NCBI GenBank assembly: GCA_012295275.1
Contig: CM022672.1
Location: 22,389,128 to 22,453,127, forward strand
Direction of reading: 5' to 3'
Length of the DNA stretch: 64,000 nt
Origin: Chrysomallon squamiferum
Taxonomy: Eukaryota; Mollusca; Gastropoda; Neomphalida; Peltospiridae
Part shown: positions 62,335 to 64,000 of the stretch, in pieces
How the letters are laid out: each line of letters opens with the position of its first letter
How positions within the stretch are numbered: the stretch's first letter is position 1
The notes under the pieces: model-generated
The model's input: only the letters and a program-made list of their open reading frames with translations
The model's database searches: none
Told to the model about the DNA's origin: nothing
Program-made: the position numbers and the translations under genes

Positions 62335-63980
62335 TTTACAGGTTATTATTTTTTTTTTCTAGTCCTAACATATGCTTTCTAAAGAGTCTTTTCAAAAGTT
62401 AAATTGTTTTTTAAATGACAAAATATTTTCACCAAATGTTAAACAGACATACAAGAAGCTAGATTTAAATAACTGAAAAACACAAAAAGTTCTTAAATCA
62501 AAAAAGAAATTATTATTTTTTTTTTAAAAGATGGTCTAATTCATTTAGTTTAACTTTACATTTCTCTCAACTTTATTTTGGTCACTTAATCATTATTTTA
62601 TTTGTTCCTTGTCAAAAAAAAAAATATAAAGATTTATGCAAGTACTGCTGTAACTTTTTTCTGAACACAACTTACATCTTTATCCTTTTTTTCTGATACT
62701 CTTGGCAACTGGAAAACAGATGACTTTTTCTGTGACATCTGTAATAACAAAATGAAGAAAAAGAAGAACATAGAAATTAGTCTCCCTTATGGTTTTTTCT
62801 AAACTATATCAAATAAGACGATATTTGTAAACAGTTCCCCATTCTAAATTATAGGTTCCAGCATGCAAAATTTGAACTTTTTTTAAATATAGAAACCAAA
62901 ATAATTTCTTTTACAAAATTTAAATGGGCTAAAAATCGTAAGCACTTTGCTCAGAGTTCAATTTTAAAAACTGCACAAGGTGTTTTGGTTAACTGTATCT
63001 AGATCAAACTATAGGAATCTGCTCAGTTTCTATTTTATTTTTAAATTTTTATTTTGCCCATCAATCAGCTTTACTGGAAACTTAATCTTAAACATTGAAA
63101 CTGGACCAAATACACTCTGTCTGACTCGTTTTATTATTATTTACATTACATACATTGCTGTCAGAATCAGACTGTCTTCGATTTGGTGACTCCGATCGGG
63201 ATCTCTGAAAAGAATCAAAAACAAATTAGTCGTAAGAAAAATTACAGGAATAACTAAGAATTTTTAAATATTAAATTTTGCCTTCTAGAATTTTTAACCA
63301 GTTAAAGAATTTTGATGTCATGTGAAAAAATGGCTTCAAAGATGCATACAAAAAAACTGTTTAAACATTTAACTAATTTTGGATGTTAAATAATAATGTA
63401 GAACTGTTAACAGGTGTATGGTAAATAAAAAAAACTATGCTTAATCCAGTTAAAAATAAATAATTTTGTGCAATGCAGAATATTCTATTTTTTTGGCATC
63501 AAAGAAATGGTTTTAAATATATCTTTATAACTGATTAGTAAAGTTTATTAAAGCATACATCATGGACTTTCTTATGATGCCTGCGACTTGATGGTGCTGA
63601 CCGTGATCGCTGTAAAAATAAATATTTTATTTTAAACATTAAGCAATCTGTCTAAATCATTTAAATGTTCAACTGATAACTTGAATAATAAATGCTGCAT
63701 TTTAATTATTTGAATGTTTCATAATCAACTGTCATCTCCTATAAAATATTTTTTGATAAATTAAAATATTAAAAATATGCTTTTTATGCTAACTTTAGTT
63801 TTGTTTTAACGAAGAAAATTTCCTTAAATCTTGTGACATGAACATATTACCTAACTATGTGGCTTTAATTTGGGTCTAAAGAGAACATTCTAGGAATACA
63901 TAATTATATACATTTATATCTGAATGGCTACTCACTTCTTTTGTTCGAGTTTGTGAAGAAGCAGAATGATCAGATGATGC
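44231..63980 (-). CDS. Unrecognised Ser/Lys/Arg-rich protein built from phase-0 microexons (3' part; 5' end outside window)
   Basis: I do not recognise this gene. From the right edge, 33 exons are visible, about 1,196 residues, ending at TAA 44231-44233: 27 microexons (51839-63980), then 49797-51386, 49014-49142, 46999-47172, 46512-46604, 44829-44954 and 44231-44308. Each internal exon is a multiple of three and all 32 introns are phase 0 with good donors (mostly gtgagt or gtaagt). The protein is largely disordered. Exceptions are short predicted coiled segments, for example EEIERLTQELQALILKQQ across exons 58321 and 57886, and IERLDRKVKMFKKELEEKDR at the start of the large exon. The C-terminus (NLLKLLKQKYVEKNRARKLK) is basic and helical. 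No signal peptide, membrane segment or enzyme motif is visible. It converges with CHPF. Confidence 0.85.
45285..45680. repeat. Copy A of a ~380-bp direct repeat in introns of the microexon gene
   Basis: The block starting TACAATGTCACTACTGAGG near 45293 and ending TACTGTTTTGCAAT near 45667 is highly similar, in the same orientation, to 47233-47605. The two copies flank exons 46512-46604 and 46999-47172, about 1.94 kb apart. Confidence 0.9.
46171..46420. repeat. Degenerate AGT/AGC trinucleotide repeat in an intron
   Basis: About 250 bp dominated by AGT, AGC, ATT and ACT triplets on the plus strand, strongly diverged from a pure triplet array, ending about 90 bp before the donor side of exon 46512-46604. 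Confidence 0.7.
47225..47610. repeat. Copy B of the ~380-bp direct repeat
   Basis: Starts TACAATGTCCCTACTGAGG near 47233 and ends CACTATTTTGCAAT near 47604. It shares long exact stretches with copy A, such as the GGCTCTGTTAGAAACATAC region. Either an interspersed element inserted twice or a segment duplicated within the gene. Confidence 0.9.
49797..51386 (-). CDS. Large 1,590-nt exon: coiled start, thirteen KSP/RS repeats, basic disordered tail
   Basis: It encodes 530 residues in phase 0. It begins FTARRILKPDDPLVGDIERL and a short charged coil ending REMFG. Thirteen 14-residue repeats with consensus KSPHRSRRSPDTES follow (minus strand, about 51185 down to 50640), then a KRKSPRKSRKGP cluster. 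The remaining 270 or so residues are Ser/Lys/Asn-rich. KSVRF at 50085-50099 fits the RVxF docking motif for protein phosphatase 1. The SP and RS dipeptides are typical targets of proline-directed and SR kinases. The donor at the left edge is gtaagt; the acceptor is tttctttcag. Antisense open frames over the repeat are shadows. Confidence 0.9.
50640..51185 (-). repeat. 13 x 42-bp coding tandem repeat
   Basis: Thirteen 14-residue units, first KSPGRSRRSPDTES, core units KSPHRSRRSPDTES, with the last three (toward the C-terminus) more divergent (KSPGRSRKSPDIEN, KSPGRSRESLDTEG, KSPGGSKRSPDKES). Central units are nearly identical at the DNA level, indicating recent expansion or homogenisation, while the edges have drifted. 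Confidence 0.95.
51839..63980 (-). CDS. Array of 27 symmetric phase-0 microexons
   Basis: In transcript order: 63936-63980, 63559-63609, 63154-63204, 62676-62738, 62164-62241, 61585-61653, 61138-61182, 60613-60639, 59919-59954, 59540-59599, 59040-59090, 58758-58787, 58321-58380, 57886-57945, 57443-57523, 56948-57007, 56644-56688, 56114-56158, 55624-55668, 54992-55036, 54679-54735, 54415-54459, 54113-54157, 53393-53449, 52979-53029, 52744-52791, 51839-51889. Sizes are 27-81 nt, the commonest 45 nt. Each has its own acceptor and donor. Modules tend to start with R, K or I plus S/P (RSRSESPN, KSPQKTKT, IIPLKTKT) and end in E, D, S or T. Intron lengths are roughly 190-950 nt. Individual exons could be alternative; their consistent frame argues against chance. 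Confidence 0.85.
52499..52543 (-). CDS. Candidate extra microexon with two possible acceptors
   Basis: On the minus strand SHYSQQPSLNLLSIQ is followed by a donor gtgaga. The acceptor cctaaag gives a 45-nt exon; an alternative acceptor attcacag gives a 30-nt exon (52499-52528). Both are phase 0 and fit the array. The composition is less basic than its neighbours, so it may be an alternative or chance exon. It would sit between the 52744 and 51839 exons. Confidence 0.45.
54516..62333. repeat. Dinucleotide and trinucleotide microsatellites between microexons
   Basis: Intronic tracts: (GT)n at about 54518-54560, (GT)n at about 55898-55939 followed by (AT)n at about 55975-55995, (GT)n at about 58675-58708, (AAT)n at about 60812-60852, (AT)n at about 62015-62047 and (CA)n at about 62302-62333. 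They lie within introns of the microexon array. None is coding. Confidence 0.85.
55160..55215 (-). pseudogene. Probable dead or poison microexon
   Basis: Minus strand: acceptor gtttctacag, then a Lys/Ser-rich reading RSLIKKAKRKYSENQKSK, composition just like the working modules, then AAAAAgttaaac. A proper 57-nt phase-0 exon would need AAG|GT; one base seems lost, leaving 56 nt and a weak donor. If spliced in, it shifts the frame. It lies between exons 55624 and 54992. Confidence 0.5.
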
Positions 63981-64000
63981 CTGTAAAATAATGATTTGGA

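Overview
This is eukaryotic, metazoan nuclear DNA. It is strongly AT-rich, with GT-AG introns of a few hundred bases, many (ATT)n, (CA/GT)n and (AT)n microsatellites, and two clearly conserved animal genes. Intron size, microsatellite style and conservation suggest a lophotrochozoan, perhaps a mollusc. That placement is a guess; no species-diagnostic sequence was recognised. There is nothing bacterial, no CRISPR array and no intact transposon.

Layout. (1) 1-3492: upstream non-coding DNA. (2) 3517-27367, plus strand: a complete 33-exon gene for a neuropathy-target-esterase-type lysophospholipase (PNPLA6/7, fly swiss cheese). All splice phases close, giving about 1,316 residues: N-terminal membrane anchor, three cyclic-nucleotide-binding-like domains, patatin catalytic domain, acidic tail. 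Two of its introns use GC donors. (3) 27368-37415: 3' UTR and repeat-rich intergenic DNA. (4) 37458-41561, plus strand: a chondroitin polymerizing factor (CHPF/CHPF2) homologue in seven coding exons, with an apparent one-base frameshift near 40559. (5) 44231 to beyond the right edge, minus strand: the 3' part of an unrecognised gene, convergent with CHPF. It has at least 27 consecutive tiny exons (27-81 nt), one 1,590-nt exon with thirteen 14-residue KSP/RS repeats, and five more exons. Every one of the 32 visible introns is phase 0, so each internal exon can be skipped or added without changing frame.

Two themes stand out. First, the phase-0 microexon array: its Ser/Lys/Arg-rich modules start basic and end acidic, several are paralogous copies of each other, and at least one looks dead. 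It looks like a combinatorial, still-expanding disordered protein. Second, in the two plus-strand genes, tandem duplications repeatedly span an exon-intron junction and copy the donor or acceptor into the intron (near 11.2, 16.9, 19.6, 24.9, 26.8 and 39.1 kb). One has produced a ready-made 24-nt phase-0 exon-like unit. Together they suggest that local junction-spanning duplication seeds decoy splice sites and new microexons here.

The first two genes act in ER phospholipid turnover and Golgi chondroitin synthesis. No functional link among the three genes is evident; their adjacency looks incidental. All exon models come from reading splice consensus, frame and remembered family sequences; no transcript evidence was available.
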